A stretch of 64,000 bases of DNA from Cellvibrio polysaccharolyticus (lineage in GTDB: Bacteria > Pseudomonadota > Gammaproteobacteria > Pseudomonadales > Cellvibrionaceae). Positions 43,162-51,710 of this stretch are shown piece by piece (positions within the stretch are counted from its first letter, which is position 1; each line of letters begins with the position of its first letter). The position numbers were made by a program, and so were the translations under genes. Below the pieces are notes generated by a model. It was not told the origin of the DNA, did no database searches, and saw only the letters and a program-made list of their open reading frames with translations. The stretch is from contig NZ_PRDL01000001.1 of NCBI RefSeq assembly GCF_015182315.1, positions 2,666,001 through 2,730,000 on the forward strand. Direction: 5' to 3'.

Positions 43162-44037
43162 ATGCGTGCCTGCGTATCGCTACACAACTTGCAACGTAAA
43201 CTCGACAGCACCCTTATTCTCAAAGGGATTAGCGCTGAGGTTTTGCCCGGTCAGGTAATTGCATTGCTGGGTAAAAACGGCTCTGGCAAAACCACCCTGC
43301 TGGAAACCATTCTCGGTTTTGGCTTTCCTTCAACCGGCAGCGCTGTCTTATGGGATGTTGCGGCAACAGAAATTTCCGGTGACATCAAGCAGCGCATCGG
43401 TTTTGTACCACAACAGGACGAGCTACTATCCAGCCTGACCGGAAAGGAACATCTGCGCCTATTCAAAAGTTTCCGGCCGCGCTGGAATCAACCACTGGTA
43501 GACAGGTTGACCATCGAATGGACCATCCCGATGGATCTGAACACCGGCAAAATGTCGGTCGGCCAGCGGCAAAAATTATCCATTTTGCTGGCACTCGCGC
43601 ATGAACCGGAGTTATTGATTCTCGATGAACCGGTAGCCAGCCTCGACCCCATCGCCCGCCGCCAGTTTTTACAACAGCTGGTAGATATCGCTGCAGATGA
43701 ACAACGCTCGGTTATTTTTTCTACCCATATCGTCACCGACGTAGAACGTGTGGCCAATCAGGTGTGGATGCTGCGCGAAGGTCAATTGACCTATCAGGGC
43801 GGGCTGGATGAACTGAAGGAATCGGTGGCAAAAGTTACCCTGGTAGCGGCTGAAGCGTTTACCGGGAAATTCTCCCTACCGGATGTAATCAATCAGAAAG
43901 TACAAGGAAATGTCGCCCAGCTGACATTTATGAACTGGAGTGAAAGCCGCGAAGCCGCCTTGCTACAGCAGTTCCCTGCTCGTATAGACGTGCAATACCT
44001 CGGGCTGGAAGATATTTTTCTGGAGATGAATGTATGA
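43162..44037 (+). CDS. ABC transporter ATPase (YtrB-like)
   Basis: 291-residue ATP-binding protein. Walker A LGKNGSGKTT, Q-loop (FVPQQDE), signature variant MSVGQRQK, and Walker B LLILDEPVASLDP are all present. The C-terminal ~70 residues form an extra regulatory domain, as in Ytr/CcmA-like exporters. It is the first gene of a three-gene operon whose last member is a GntR/YtrA regulator, an arrangement known from Bacillus ytr operons induced by cell-envelope antibiotics. An export or envelope-stress role is inferred from that. It overlaps the permease gene by 4 bp. Confidence 0.9.
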   Translation: MRACVSLHNLQRKLDSTLILKGISAEVLPGQVIALLGKNGSGKTTLLETILGFGFPSTGSAVLWDVAATEISGDIKQRIGFVPQQDELLSSLTGKEHLRLFKSFRPRWNQPLVDRLTIEWTIPMDLNTGKMSVGQRQKLSILLALAHEPELLILDEPVASLDPIARRQFLQQLVDIAADEQRSVIFSTHIVTDVERVANQVWMLREGQLTYQGGLDELKESVAKVTLVAAEAFTGKFSLPDVINQKVQGNVAQLTFMNWSESREAALLQQFPARIDVQYLGLEDIFLEMNV

Positions 44038-45407
44038 GCCTCTCCGTGCAAGTCAATCAATACTGGCAACTTGGCCGCGTGGTGCTATTGCCCGCTCGCT
44101 TTTTGCGCTGGTTATTTTCAATTCTTCTCTCTCTGATTGCCCTGGGTAGTATTTTTTTTCCACAGGGAAAGGAGGTTTTTCTAGCAGTTGGCGCGGGTGT
44201 TTCTTTTTTATTACTGGCAATAATAGGTATGCAAGTACCGGGGCAGATGTTGGCACTGGCAAGCAGCAAGCAGTTTCGCCATCTGGCTGATTTGCGAGGC
44301 AAACTCTTTGCTATATCTTTTGTATTCTGGTTTTCGACTGCACTCATCGCCAGTAGTTTTTTCTATCATCTTGAATCGGATAAATTAACTTTTTGGGATA
44401 TGTTGACGATGGCAATAGTCGCCACGTCTTTTATCACAACAACCTTGACAATCATTGCTGCCTATTACCCGCCCGCAATGGCAGTTTATCCTATCGTTTT
44501 TTTTATCGCTCTTCCGGAATTTTTCCAAAGAACATTATTAACGGGAGAAATTCAAAGCCTCTATTTATGGGGTGGGAGCGCTTTCGTTTGGGCAGTTTTT
44601 TATGTCTGGTGGAAAAGGTGGCACCCGAAAAAATATTTAGCCAATGCAATGCTCTTATCCTCCAGGGAAATCAAGCAACATGTTGAGGAAAAGAAGTCAA
44701 AGGAACATAAATTTTCTTCTCAACCACTTTCATTAAGTGGCTCTTTGCTAATTGGCCAGTCAGACGGCTTTTTATTTTGGTTTAAACGGGAAATCATTCT
44801 GCCCTTTTTCTTTCTTGGTTTAGGGCTGGTTTTTATTGTCTGGCGGGACATAACACCGGAAAAGATACCGGAAATACTTGTTACAGGTTTTCTCTTTTTC
44901 CTGATTGCCGGGCGAGGCGGATCGTTTCTTCATTCGCTACATAAAAACCTTTATCGTCTATGGATGAACACAAACAAATCGAGAATGGAAGTGTTTTATT
45001 ACCTGGAGAAGGCTTATTTCTCCTACTTTTTTGCATCAACCCTTCCTGCTGTTTTGTTTGTTGTACTGGTAAATCACTTCTTTTTCGAGGACCTTGTTAG
45101 CACCTTTTATTTTGGCTATTTACTGCTGATTGCTACCTTATTTGTTTCCTACTCATACTATTTGGGGCTGGTGATTTATGCGAAATTGACGGCGAGCCAG
45201 ACGGTGCTTGGCTGGATTCTTCTGGCTACTTACATTTGCCTGATAACCGGCATGGTGTTCTTTAATATTCTGTGGGGTCAGAATATCAGCCAGGATCACG
45301 CGGATTATTTGTGGTTCTCAGGTGGCCTTGTTGTACTAACCGTGCTATTTCGCCAGTGGGCAAGATCCAGCTGGAAAAAGGTTAACTTTTACAGGGCGAA
45401 AAGCTGA
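44034..45407 (+). CDS. ABC transporter permease
   Basis: 457-residue integral membrane protein with about 10-12 hydrophobic helices and short loops rich in aromatic residues. A hydrophilic loop (about 205-240, SREIKQHVEEKKSKEHK) separates two halves. It shows no well-known family motif beyond being the membrane partner of the ATPase, with which it overlaps by 4 bp. The DNA is richer in A/T and poly-T than flanking genes, mostly explained by Phe/Leu/Ile codons. Substrate unknown. Its stop shares a base with the regulator start. Confidence 0.8.
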   Translation: MSLSVQVNQYWQLGRVVLLPARFLRWLFSILLSLIALGSIFFPQGKEVFLAVGAGVSFLLLAIIGMQVPGQMLALASSKQFRHLADLRGKLFAISFVFWFSTALIASSFFYHLESDKLTFWDMLTMAIVATSFITTTLTIIAAYYPPAMAVYPIVFFIALPEFFQRTLLTGEIQSLYLWGGSAFVWAVFYVWWKRWHPKKYLANAMLLSSREIKQHVEEKKSKEHKFSSQPLSLSGSLLIGQSDGFLFWFKREIILPFFFLGLGLVFIVWRDITPEKIPEILVTGFLFFLIAGRGGSFLHSLHKNLYRLWMNTNKSRMEVFYYLEKAYFSYFFASTLPAVLFVVLVNHFFFEDLVSTFYFGYLLLIATLFVSYSYYLGLVIYAKLTASQTVLGWILLATYICLITGMVFFNILWGQNISQDHADYLWFSGGLVVLTVLFRQWARSSWKKVNFYRAKS

Positions 45408-45796
45408 TGTTTACACTCAACGCGCAATCCGGCATTCCTATTTACCGACAGCTTGCCGAGCAAATCCGGCGTATGGTAGCTGGTGGGCAGTTGCAAGCCG
45501 GTGACGAATTACCATCGGTGCGTGAACTGGCGGTTGCGCACGCCGTAAACCCCATGACAATTTCCAAGGCTTACAGCTTGCTGGAGGTAGAAGGCATTCT
45601 GGCTCGTCAACGCGGCAAACCTATGCAGGTAGCTGCGCAAGAAAAGTCCGCCAATAGTGAACAGCAACGGTTGGAACATCTGCGCCCCCAGCTTGAACAA
45701 CTGGTACTGGCGGCGCGGCAACTGGAAATTTCCGATGCATTATTAGTGACCAGCTTGCAGGAGTTGTTGACCAACAATAAACCCGGCGAAAGTTAA
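45407..45796 (+). CDS. GntR-family regulator, YtrA subfamily
   Basis: 129 residues. The winged helix (IPIYRQLAEQIRRMVAGGQLQAG with SVRELAVAHAVNPMTISKAY) occupies residues about 10-75. Only a short C-terminal helical tail (EQQRLEHLRPQLEQLVLAAR) follows, which is the dimerisation arm of the YtrA subfamily; there is no large effector domain. It starts in the stop codon of the permease gene, so it is the third gene of the operon and likely represses it by binding the palindrome at 43009-43032. Confidence 0.9.
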   Translation: MFTLNAQSGIPIYRQLAEQIRRMVAGGQLQAGDELPSVRELAVAHAVNPMTISKAYSLLEVEGILARQRGKPMQVAAQEKSANSEQQRLEHLRPQLEQLVLAARQLEISDALLVTSLQELLTNNKPGES

Positions 45797-45832
45797 TCCC
45801 GCTCCGAACGAAGCACTTTCATTTAAAAAACC

Positions 45833-45858
45833 TGAAAATTACAAGGAGGTAATTTTCA
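45833..45858 (-). terminator. Terminator of the HxlR gene
   Basis: TGAAAATTAC (45833-45842), loop AAGGAG, GTAATTTTCA (45849-45858): perfect 10-bp stem. On the minus strand it is followed by GGTTTTTT, so it serves the HxlR gene ending at 45903. On the plus strand no U-tract follows. Confidence 0.7.
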
Positions 45859-45902
45859 AAAAACTATCCACTTTTTTAAGATTCCCCGCAATTTTTGTAA
45901 CG

Positions 45903-46361
45903 TCAAACAGAAGCCGGTACGTCAACCGATTGGAGTGATTCACGGCTTTGCAGAATCGCAGGCAGGTTGACTTCCAACCAATCCGCCAAATCCTGGACTT
46001 TTTCTGCGGCCTGCTCACCGAGCGGCGTCAAGGTGTATTCCACATGGGGCGGCACCGTGTTAAAGGAATGACGATTGACCATGCCATCCCCCTCCAGCCA
46101 TTGCAGTGTCTGGGCAAGCATTCGTTCGCTCACGCCGCCAATTTCGCGCCGCAAAGCGCTGAAACGTCGGGTTCCCGGTAGCAAGGCAATTAACACCAGC
46201 ACACCCCAGCGGCTGGTCAAATGCTGGAGAACTTCCCGCGACGGACAAGCCGCAGCCATCACATCGCCCCGCGCCAGTTTTTCTGACAAAGAGGCTACCG
46301 GACGCGCGGTACTAACCCCCACCGCCTCCACCTTTAACGCATTTTTGGCCTTCGAAACCAT
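45903..46361 (-). CDS. HxlR-family transcriptional regulator
   Basis: 152 residues with the HxlR winged helix across about 40-135: CPSREVLQHLTSRWGVLVLIA, FSALRREIGGVSERMLAQTL and YTLTPLGEQAAEKV. Cys39 precedes the helix, at the position where HxlR-type redox/electrophile sensors (YodB, QorR, HypR) carry their reactive thiol. It is divergent from the QorB-type gene, the same pairing as ytfH/ytfG (qorB) in E. coli. Predicted role: repressor of the quinone reductase gene, relieved by quinones or other thiol-reactive compounds. Confidence 0.88.
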   Translation of the reverse strand: MVSKAKNALKVEAVGVSTARPVASLSEKLARGDVMAAACPSREVLQHLTSRWGVLVLIALLPGTRRFSALRREIGGVSERMLAQTLQWLEGDGMVNRHSFNTVPPHVEYTLTPLGEQAAEKVQDLADWLEVNLPAILQSRESLQSVDVPASV

Positions 46362-46365
46362 TTTA

Positions 46366-46390
46366 TACTTACCTTTGTGTTAGTACTTAC
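46366..46390. promoter_or_regulatory. Candidate HxlR operator
   Basis: Two direct copies of TACTTAC (46366-46372 and 46384-46390), 18 bp apart, immediately upstream of the HxlR start and within the divergent promoter region. The second is preceded by AG, and the arms also form a partial palindrome with GTTAGTAC. TACTTAC-like half-sites are typical of HxlR-family operators. Confidence 0.55.
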
Positions 46391-46562
46391 AAAAAATAAT
46401 AAAGGGTTTTATAGTGGATTTTCAAGCGGTCGTGCTTTGGCACAGCTTTACCGAAAGTCGGCTAGCCTTATTGGGTACCAACCAAACCCGGCGGCAAACC
46501 GGTATAGCTGCCAGGCTTTCTGCACATGAGTTCACCTGTCCAGGGTCTTAAAGGAGTCAACC

Positions 46563-47414
46563 ATGACTATTGCAATCACCGGCGCCACCGGCCAATTGGG
46601 TCGTATTGTTATCGAAAAACTGAAAGACAAAGTACCTGCTGCTGCCATTATCGCGCTGGTGCGCAGCCCGGAAAAAGCTGCTGATTTTGGTGTTACTGTG
46701 CGAGCAGCCGACTATGCCGCACCGGAAACGCTGTTGTTGGGATTAAGCGGCGTAGACACTTTATTGCTGATTTCTTCCAACGAACTGGGGCAGCGCGCCA
46801 CCCAGCATCGCAACGTAATTGATGCCGCGAAAAAAGCCGGTGTTAAACACATTGTTTACACCAGCTTGCTGCATGCTGACACTTCATTGTTAAGCCTTGC
46901 TGGCGAGCACATTGAAACTGAGGCCGCGCTGAAAAATAGCGGTATTGCTTACACCATTTTGCGCAACGGCTGGTACACCGAAAACTACACCGGCTCTTTG
47001 GCTGGAGCTGTTGCCTCCGGTGCAATCAATGGCAGCGCTGGCAATGGCAAAGTTTCTTCAGCAACCCGTGAAGACTATGCCGATGCAGCGGTCGCCGTAT
47101 TGACCGGTTCCGGGCACGACAACAAAATCTACGAATTAGCCGGCGACACCGCCTGGACACTACCCGAGCTCGCTGCTGAAGTATCCAGACAAACCGGCAA
47201 AACCATTGCGTACAACAACCTGCCAGAAGCCGATTACGCTGCCGCTCTTAAATCCCACGGTTTTCCGGAAGGTTTCGCTGCGGCATTCGCGTCATGGGAT
47301 ACAGGCGCATCAAAAGGCACGCTGTTCGATGACAGCCGCGTACTTTCCAAACTGATTGGCCGCCCCACTACACCGCTGTCCGAGTCGGTAACAGCTGCGC
47401 TAAAAGCATCCTGA
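46563..47414 (+). CDS. qorB: QorB-type NAD(P)H:quinone oxidoreductase
   Basis: 283-residue atypical SDR of the NmrA/QorB kind. GATGQLG (7-13) binds NADPH. ALVRSPEKA, the DTLLLISSNELGQRATQHRN region (partly quoted), VKHIVYTSLLHAD and ILRNGWYTENY are close to E. coli QorB, which reduces quinones with NADPH. Length is normal (QorB 286). It is monocistronic, with AAGGAG 9-14 bp before ATG and a terminator behind it. Control by the divergent HxlR regulator is likely. Confidence 0.9.
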   Translation: MTIAITGATGQLGRIVIEKLKDKVPAAAIIALVRSPEKAADFGVTVRAADYAAPETLLLGLSGVDTLLLISSNELGQRATQHRNVIDAAKKAGVKHIVYTSLLHADTSLLSLAGEHIETEAALKNSGIAYTILRNGWYTENYTGSLAGAVASGAINGSAGNGKVSSATREDYADAAVAVLTGSGHDNKIYELAGDTAWTLPELAAEVSRQTGKTIAYNNLPEADYAAALKSHGFPEGFAAAFASWDTGASKGTLFDDSRVLSKLIGRPTTPLSESVTAALKAS

Positions 47415-47436
47415 TATCGGATTTATTTTTATTGAA

Positions 47437-47464
47437 AAAACTGCCGGATCAATCCGGCAGTTTT
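47437..47464. terminator. Bidirectional terminator
   Basis: AAAACTGCCGGAT (47437-47449), loop CA, ATCCGGCAGTTTT (47452-47464). It serves both the qorB gene and the convergent TonB receptor ending at 47478. Confidence 0.9.
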
Positions 47465-47477
47465 CGTTTGAACACTA

Positions 47478-49967
47478 TCACCAATTGTGCGTGTAGCTGA
47501 TTTTCATTACTGCGCCGCTGGCGGGCAAGTGGCTGGTGTTGCTGTCGCTGCGCAGCAGCTGGCTGTACATCGGGTAGTAATAGCGGTTGAGCAGGTTCTC
47601 TACGCCAAACACAACCTGGCTTTCATCACTGATTTTCCACTGGCTGACCAGATCAAGCGTGGTGTAACCGCTGGTATCGCGGCGGCTGAAACCTACTACA
47701 CCGTTTAACCGGTAATCCTTCCCGCGGTACGTAGTGCTTTGCAGGCGGTGGCTCCAGGCATCGGTTGGTCGGTATTCAACATACGCGGTGAGTTTTAACG
47801 GCGGAATACGGCTGCCCGGCATGTCCTGGTAGGCGGTGGCCGTTTGCCCTTTCTCGCGGCCTTTCATCCAGGTCACGCTGGAACCTGCATGCCAGCGATC
47901 GTCAGCGGTAAAATAATCAATGCCACCTTCAATGCCGTGAATGCGTTCGCTGGTGCGAGTTAAACGCAAACCATTGTTAAAACTTTGCACGCCGCCCAGA
48001 TCTGAACTGGATTCAAACACGCTAATAGTTGCCAGCGTGTTGGACCAGCTACCGCGCCAACCCAATTCCGACGAGTCAATTTTTATCGCTTGCAAATCCG
48101 AGCTGCGAATATTGAAGGCAAGCGACGCGTTGCGAACCTGCAAACCGATATCCGGCAATTGAAAGCCCTGACTGAAAGAAGCGTAAATTTCCTGGGTTTT
48201 GCTCATGGCAAACACCACACCGGCATTATGCGTCCAGGAATCATAATCCACCGTGCCGCCTTTAACTTTGCCTGGGCTGGCAACATTCAATTGCGATAAC
48301 GGCATAAAATCGTCAAAGCTGCCTTCGGCCTGGTCGTAACGGCTGCCGACTTCCAAAGACCACTTTTCATTAAAGCGATGCTGCAATTGAGCAAAGGCAC
48401 CGGCGGCGCGGGTGGTCACTGCCGGCATATAAACCAGCTTGCCGGTTTTTTTGAAAACCAGCCCACCGCTCTGGTCATAAAGCGACGCATCAAAAGTATC
48501 AATCGGCATACTGGTGCGTTCATCGTGATAATCCACGCCCCACACCAGGCGAGTTTTATTCTGCTCGCCCAACGGTGATTTGATGGTCAAACGACCACCG
48601 AATACTTCGGAATTTTGTGTGGCCTGATCTACCTGTGCACCGCGCACTGGAATATTCCTGCCATCAAAAGGAGCAAAGCGGGTGAAAAAATCGCGGTAAT
48701 AGATTTGCGCAGCCAGCGTATGACCACCGAGATTGCGGTGTTCGTAATCCAGCCCCACCAGCGTGTTGCGCACCTGGTTTTGCTCGGCAAGATCCAGCCC
48801 GCGAATAGCACGAGCGGGAACACTACCCGGTGCCAGTTTTGCTACCGACGGGTCAGACGCATAATCGGTATCCTGCTGCGCATCGTAATAACTGGCCGAG
48901 AATTGCACGCGCTGATGGTTGTCCGGTTTGTATCCGACTTTTGCCGCAAGGCTGTAAGCATCCGCATCAAACAAGTCGCCCTGGCTTGGCTCGGGTGCAA
49001 TGCGATTGCCTTTGGCATCGAAAGAGCTGCCAATATGACGTGCGCCCAGACTCAGGCTGTAATCAACTCTTTGCTCCGCGCCGGAAATGTAATGTTGCAA
49101 CTCGCCGCCCAGCCCTGCGGTGTCAAGCCGCGATAGCGGAGACAAACCGGTAATCGTAGTAGTGGAGCGGGTTTCACCCTCGCCCTGACGAGTGCGCACG
49201 GCAACAATACCGCCTGCGGCACCGCTGCCGTAAATTGCGCTGCTGCCGCGTAACACTTCAATTTGCTCAACGTCTGCGGCATTGATGTTGGCCAGGTTGC
49301 GGGAAGAACCGCGGTTGGTATTTAAGGGAATACCATCGACCAGGATCAACATTTCACGGCCACGCAAGGTTTGGCCAAAATCGGTAATGGTATGGCTGGA
49401 GCTACCCATGCCTGGCACAGCTTTACTCAGCAAAGTGGCAAGGCTGTCCGAGCCTTGTCGCAAGGTATCCAGTTCTTCTTTTTCCAGAATGGTGGATTGA
49501 CGTGATGAGGCCACCACATCACTTTGCGTACGCCCCGATACATTCACCACCGGCAAAGTACCGTCACTGGAAGCTTCCTGCGGCTTTTCTTGCAACGAAT
49601 AATTACCGGCGCCCAGTGGTACTGCTTGCAAGCCACTGTTTTCCAGCAAAACCGCAAAACCGGCTTCTACCGAAAACTGCCCGCGCAAACCGTTGGTTTG
49701 CAGCCCTTGCAAATGGTGGCTGCTCACACTCAAATTAACACCAGCCTGCCCTGCAAATGCCAGTAACGCCGGTTCCAGTGGGCCGGCCTCAAGCTGATAA
49801 TTTTTCAATTGTTGTTGCTGTACGCTGGCTTGCGCCTCGGCAACCGGCACCAGCATCACGCTGCCAAACGATAAACCGGCCAACATAAAAATAGCGGTGT
49901 GGGTGGCGGCGCGGCGAACCGGCAAGCGACGCAGGGAATACCGGAAACGATTGGGGTTTTCAAACAT
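47478..49967 (-). CDS. FecA-type TonB transducer receptor
   Basis: 829 residues from ATG 49967. A long twin-basic n-region and signal peptide (cleavage near AEAQA) precede a secretin/TonB short N-terminal (STN) domain (about 45-105: YQLEAGPLEPALLAFAGQAG), the signalling domain that contacts FecR. A TonB box-like LPVVNVSG, the plug (LATLLSKAVPGMGSSSHT, IEVLRGSSAIYGSGAAGG) and a barrel ending MKISYTHNW follow. Binding of its ferric ligand should activate the ECF sigma factor through FecR, both encoded upstream. The plug resembles ferric-siderophore/heme receptors; the ligand is unknown. Confidence 0.92.
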   Translation of the reverse strand: MFENPNRFRYSLRRLPVRRAATHTAIFMLAGLSFGSVMLVPVAEAQASVQQQQLKNYQLEAGPLEPALLAFAGQAGVNLSVSSHHLQGLQTNGLRGQFSVEAGFAVLLENSGLQAVPLGAGNYSLQEKPQEASSDGTLPVVNVSGRTQSDVVASSRQSTILEKEELDTLRQGSDSLATLLSKAVPGMGSSSHTITDFGQTLRGREMLILVDGIPLNTNRGSSRNLANINAADVEQIEVLRGSSAIYGSGAAGGIVAVRTRQGEGETRSTTTITGLSPLSRLDTAGLGGELQHYISGAEQRVDYSLSLGARHIGSSFDAKGNRIAPEPSQGDLFDADAYSLAAKVGYKPDNHQRVQFSASYYDAQQDTDYASDPSVAKLAPGSVPARAIRGLDLAEQNQVRNTLVGLDYEHRNLGGHTLAAQIYYRDFFTRFAPFDGRNIPVRGAQVDQATQNSEVFGGRLTIKSPLGEQNKTRLVWGVDYHDERTSMPIDTFDASLYDQSGGLVFKKTGKLVYMPAVTTRAAGAFAQLQHRFNEKWSLEVGSRYDQAEGSFDDFMPLSQLNVASPGKVKGGTVDYDSWTHNAGVVFAMSKTQEIYASFSQGFQLPDIGLQVRNASLAFNIRSSDLQAIKIDSSELGWRGSWSNTLATISVFESSSDLGGVQSFNNGLRLTRTSERIHGIEGGIDYFTADDRWHAGSSVTWMKGREKGQTATAYQDMPGSRIPPLKLTAYVEYRPTDAWSHRLQSTTYRGKDYRLNGVVGFSRRDTSGYTTLDLVSQWKISDESQVVFGVENLLNRYYYPMYSQLLRSDSNTSHLPASGAVMKISYTHNW

Positions 49968-50081
49968 CGGTGGAGTCCTGATCAAAGGTATTGAAGTGAT
50001 TTCAAAAGACAGGACAGGCGAGAATAAAAAACCGGACAGCCATTCGGCCTTTTTTTGGAAATTTTTACGGCGGGTTAATTT

Positions 50082-51032
50082 TTACGGCGGGTTAAAAGTA
50101 ATCCAGTATTGACTGCGGCGGTTAATACTGACCGGCAATGTCTCTGCCAGTAGCTGCAAGATGCTGTCGGTATCTGCCAGCTGAAAAGTACCGGATACCG
50201 GCACATCGGCCACGGCGGCATCGCACCGCAAAATACCTTTACGATAGCGGGACAGTTCGGCGAGAAAATCTGCAAGGCGCATCTGTCGCGCATACATCAC
50301 GCCATTGCGCCAGGCATCCGCGGCTGCGACAAGCGGCACACTGTCGGCGATGGCCGCGGCAGTAAAACTGACTTGCTCGCCAGCGGCAACAACCCGCGAT
50401 ACCGCGCGTCGCGTAATAATTTCAACAGCGCCCTCAAAAACCGACAAGCGCGTGGATTTTTCTTCATTGCGTACCAGAAAACGGGTACCCAACGCGCGCA
50501 ATTGGCCATGCTCGGTCGTGACGAGAAAAGGTCTGACAGCATCCGGGGCGGTTTGCAGCCAGATTTCCCCGGCCAGGTGTTTCAACAACCGCTGCTGCGC
50601 ATCAAATTTCACCTGCACACGGCTGGCGGTGTTCATCGCCATTTCGCTACCGTCTGCAAGAATCATATCGCGGCGCTCGCCTGTGGCCGTGGTGTAAAAA
50701 ACAGCATGACGGTTTTGAAACAATTGAAAACCCCACCAACTGGCAGCGGGCGCGGCCAACACCAGGGTTAAACTGCTGAGCAATTGCCGGCGGGACATAC
50801 CACGGCGGGAGCGATTCAATACCGACATACCCAGCGCCGGTTCAACATTTGCCAACTGGCGGCTTAACTGCTGTGCCTGCTGCCACACATATTGATGTTC
50901 TGCACTTTGTTGTTGCCACTGTTCCAATGCCTGAAGGTCAGCCGCTGACATGGCATTGCCGTGCAGGCGCGCCAGCCAATCGGCAGCTTCATCAATAATA
51001 CGGGAACGCGAATTTTCAGCAGCCGGGGTCAT
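50082..51032 (-). CDS. FecR-type anti-sigma regulator
   Basis: 316 residues from ATG 51032 (an upstream TTG at 51041 would add three). The N-terminal cytoplasmic DUF4880 region (AADWLARLHGNAMSAADLQAL) is followed by one hydrophobic segment (LLSSLTLVLAAPAASWWGF, about 85-105), then the periplasmic FecR domain (RDMILADGSEMAMNTASRV, LRALGTRFLVRNE). It transduces the occupied-receptor signal from the FecA-type STN domain to the sigma factor. It begins 9 bp after the sigma gene stop. The 114-bp gap to the receptor contains no clear terminator. Confidence 0.92.
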   Translation of the reverse strand: MTPAAENSRSRIIDEAADWLARLHGNAMSAADLQALEQWQQQSAEHQYVWQQAQQLSRQLANVEPALGMSVLNRSRRGMSRRQLLSSLTLVLAAPAASWWGFQLFQNRHAVFYTTATGERRDMILADGSEMAMNTASRVQVKFDAQQRLLKHLAGEIWLQTAPDAVRPFLVTTEHGQLRALGTRFLVRNEEKSTRLSVFEGAVEIITRRAVSRVVAAGEQVSFTAAAIADSVPLVAAADAWRNGVMYARQMRLADFLAELSRYRKGILRCDAAVADVPVSGTFQLADTDSILQLLAETLPVSINRRSQYWITFNPP

Positions 51033-51041
51033 GACAGGCAA

Positions 51042-51566
51042 TCAGGCCGGGGACAACATCAGTTGCAAACACTGGCGAAAAGCCTGTGACATATAGCGGG
51101 TTACGGTGCGCACACTGACGTTCAAGCGCGTGGCAATGTCTTCGTAACCCAGGCCTTCCAGCTGCGACATCAGAAAAGCAGCACGCACCGGTGCGGGTAA
51201 CTCACCGAGCAAGGCATCTATTTCGTGAAGGGTTTCCAGCACAATGGCTTGTTCTTCCAGCGAGGGTACCCAGGATTCCGGCAGCGATGCCAGTGCTTCG
51301 GCAAATGCCTGCTCCAGCGATTGGCGCTCGAAGTGATTGATCATTAATCGACGGGCTATCGTAGCCAAATAAGCTCGGGGTTCCTGTATTTGCAGCAACA
51401 TGCCGGAGCGGGATTTGAGCCAGACTCTGAGAAAAGTATCCTGAGCCAGATCCGCCGCGGTGGACGCATCCCCCAACCGCCGCCGCAACCAGCCTTGTAA
51501 CCAGCGGTTATGGTCAACATAAAGCGCATCCAGCTGCTGATCCGCCAGGGTTTCCGGTAGCGCCAA
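51042..51566 (-). CDS. FecI-type ECF sigma factor
   Basis: 174 residues, TTG start at 51566 with AGGAG 6 bp upstream. Region 2 (YVDHNRWLQGWLRRRLGDAS, DLAQDTFLRVW) and region 4 (LPAPVRAAFLMSQLEGLGYE, RLNVSVRTVTRYMSQAF) are both present. The size and motifs match iron-starvation sigma factors of the FecI group. It should direct RNA polymerase to the receptor gene 1.1 kb downstream once FecR is triggered. A strong Fur box 43 bp upstream shows iron-dependent repression. Confidence 0.93.
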   Translation of the reverse strand: MALPETLADQQLDALYVDHNRWLQGWLRRRLGDASTAADLAQDTFLRVWLKSRSGMLLQIQEPRAYLATIARRLMINHFERQSLEQAFAEALASLPESWVPSLEEQAIVLETLHEIDALLGELPAPVRAAFLMSQLEGLGYEDIATRLNVSVRTVTRYMSQAFRQCLQLMLSPA

Positions 51567-51608
51567 AGTAGCTCCTCTGCTTACGATGCATCAGGTAGAA
51601 AATTTGTT

Positions 51609-51627
51609 GCTAATGATAATTATTTTC
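51609..51627 (-). promoter_or_regulatory. Fur box of the fecIRA-type operon
   Basis: GCTAATGATAATTATTTTC agrees with the Fur consensus GATAATGATAATCATTATC at 16 of 19 positions. It lies 43 bp upstream of the sigma-factor start codon. Confidence 0.85.
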
Positions 51628-51710
51628 CCTACCAATTCCAAGTGGGCGCTAGCATCCTGAAATGGATTATCCGCAACAGAAACAGTAAAAATCATTGTTA
51701 CTGCAACCAA

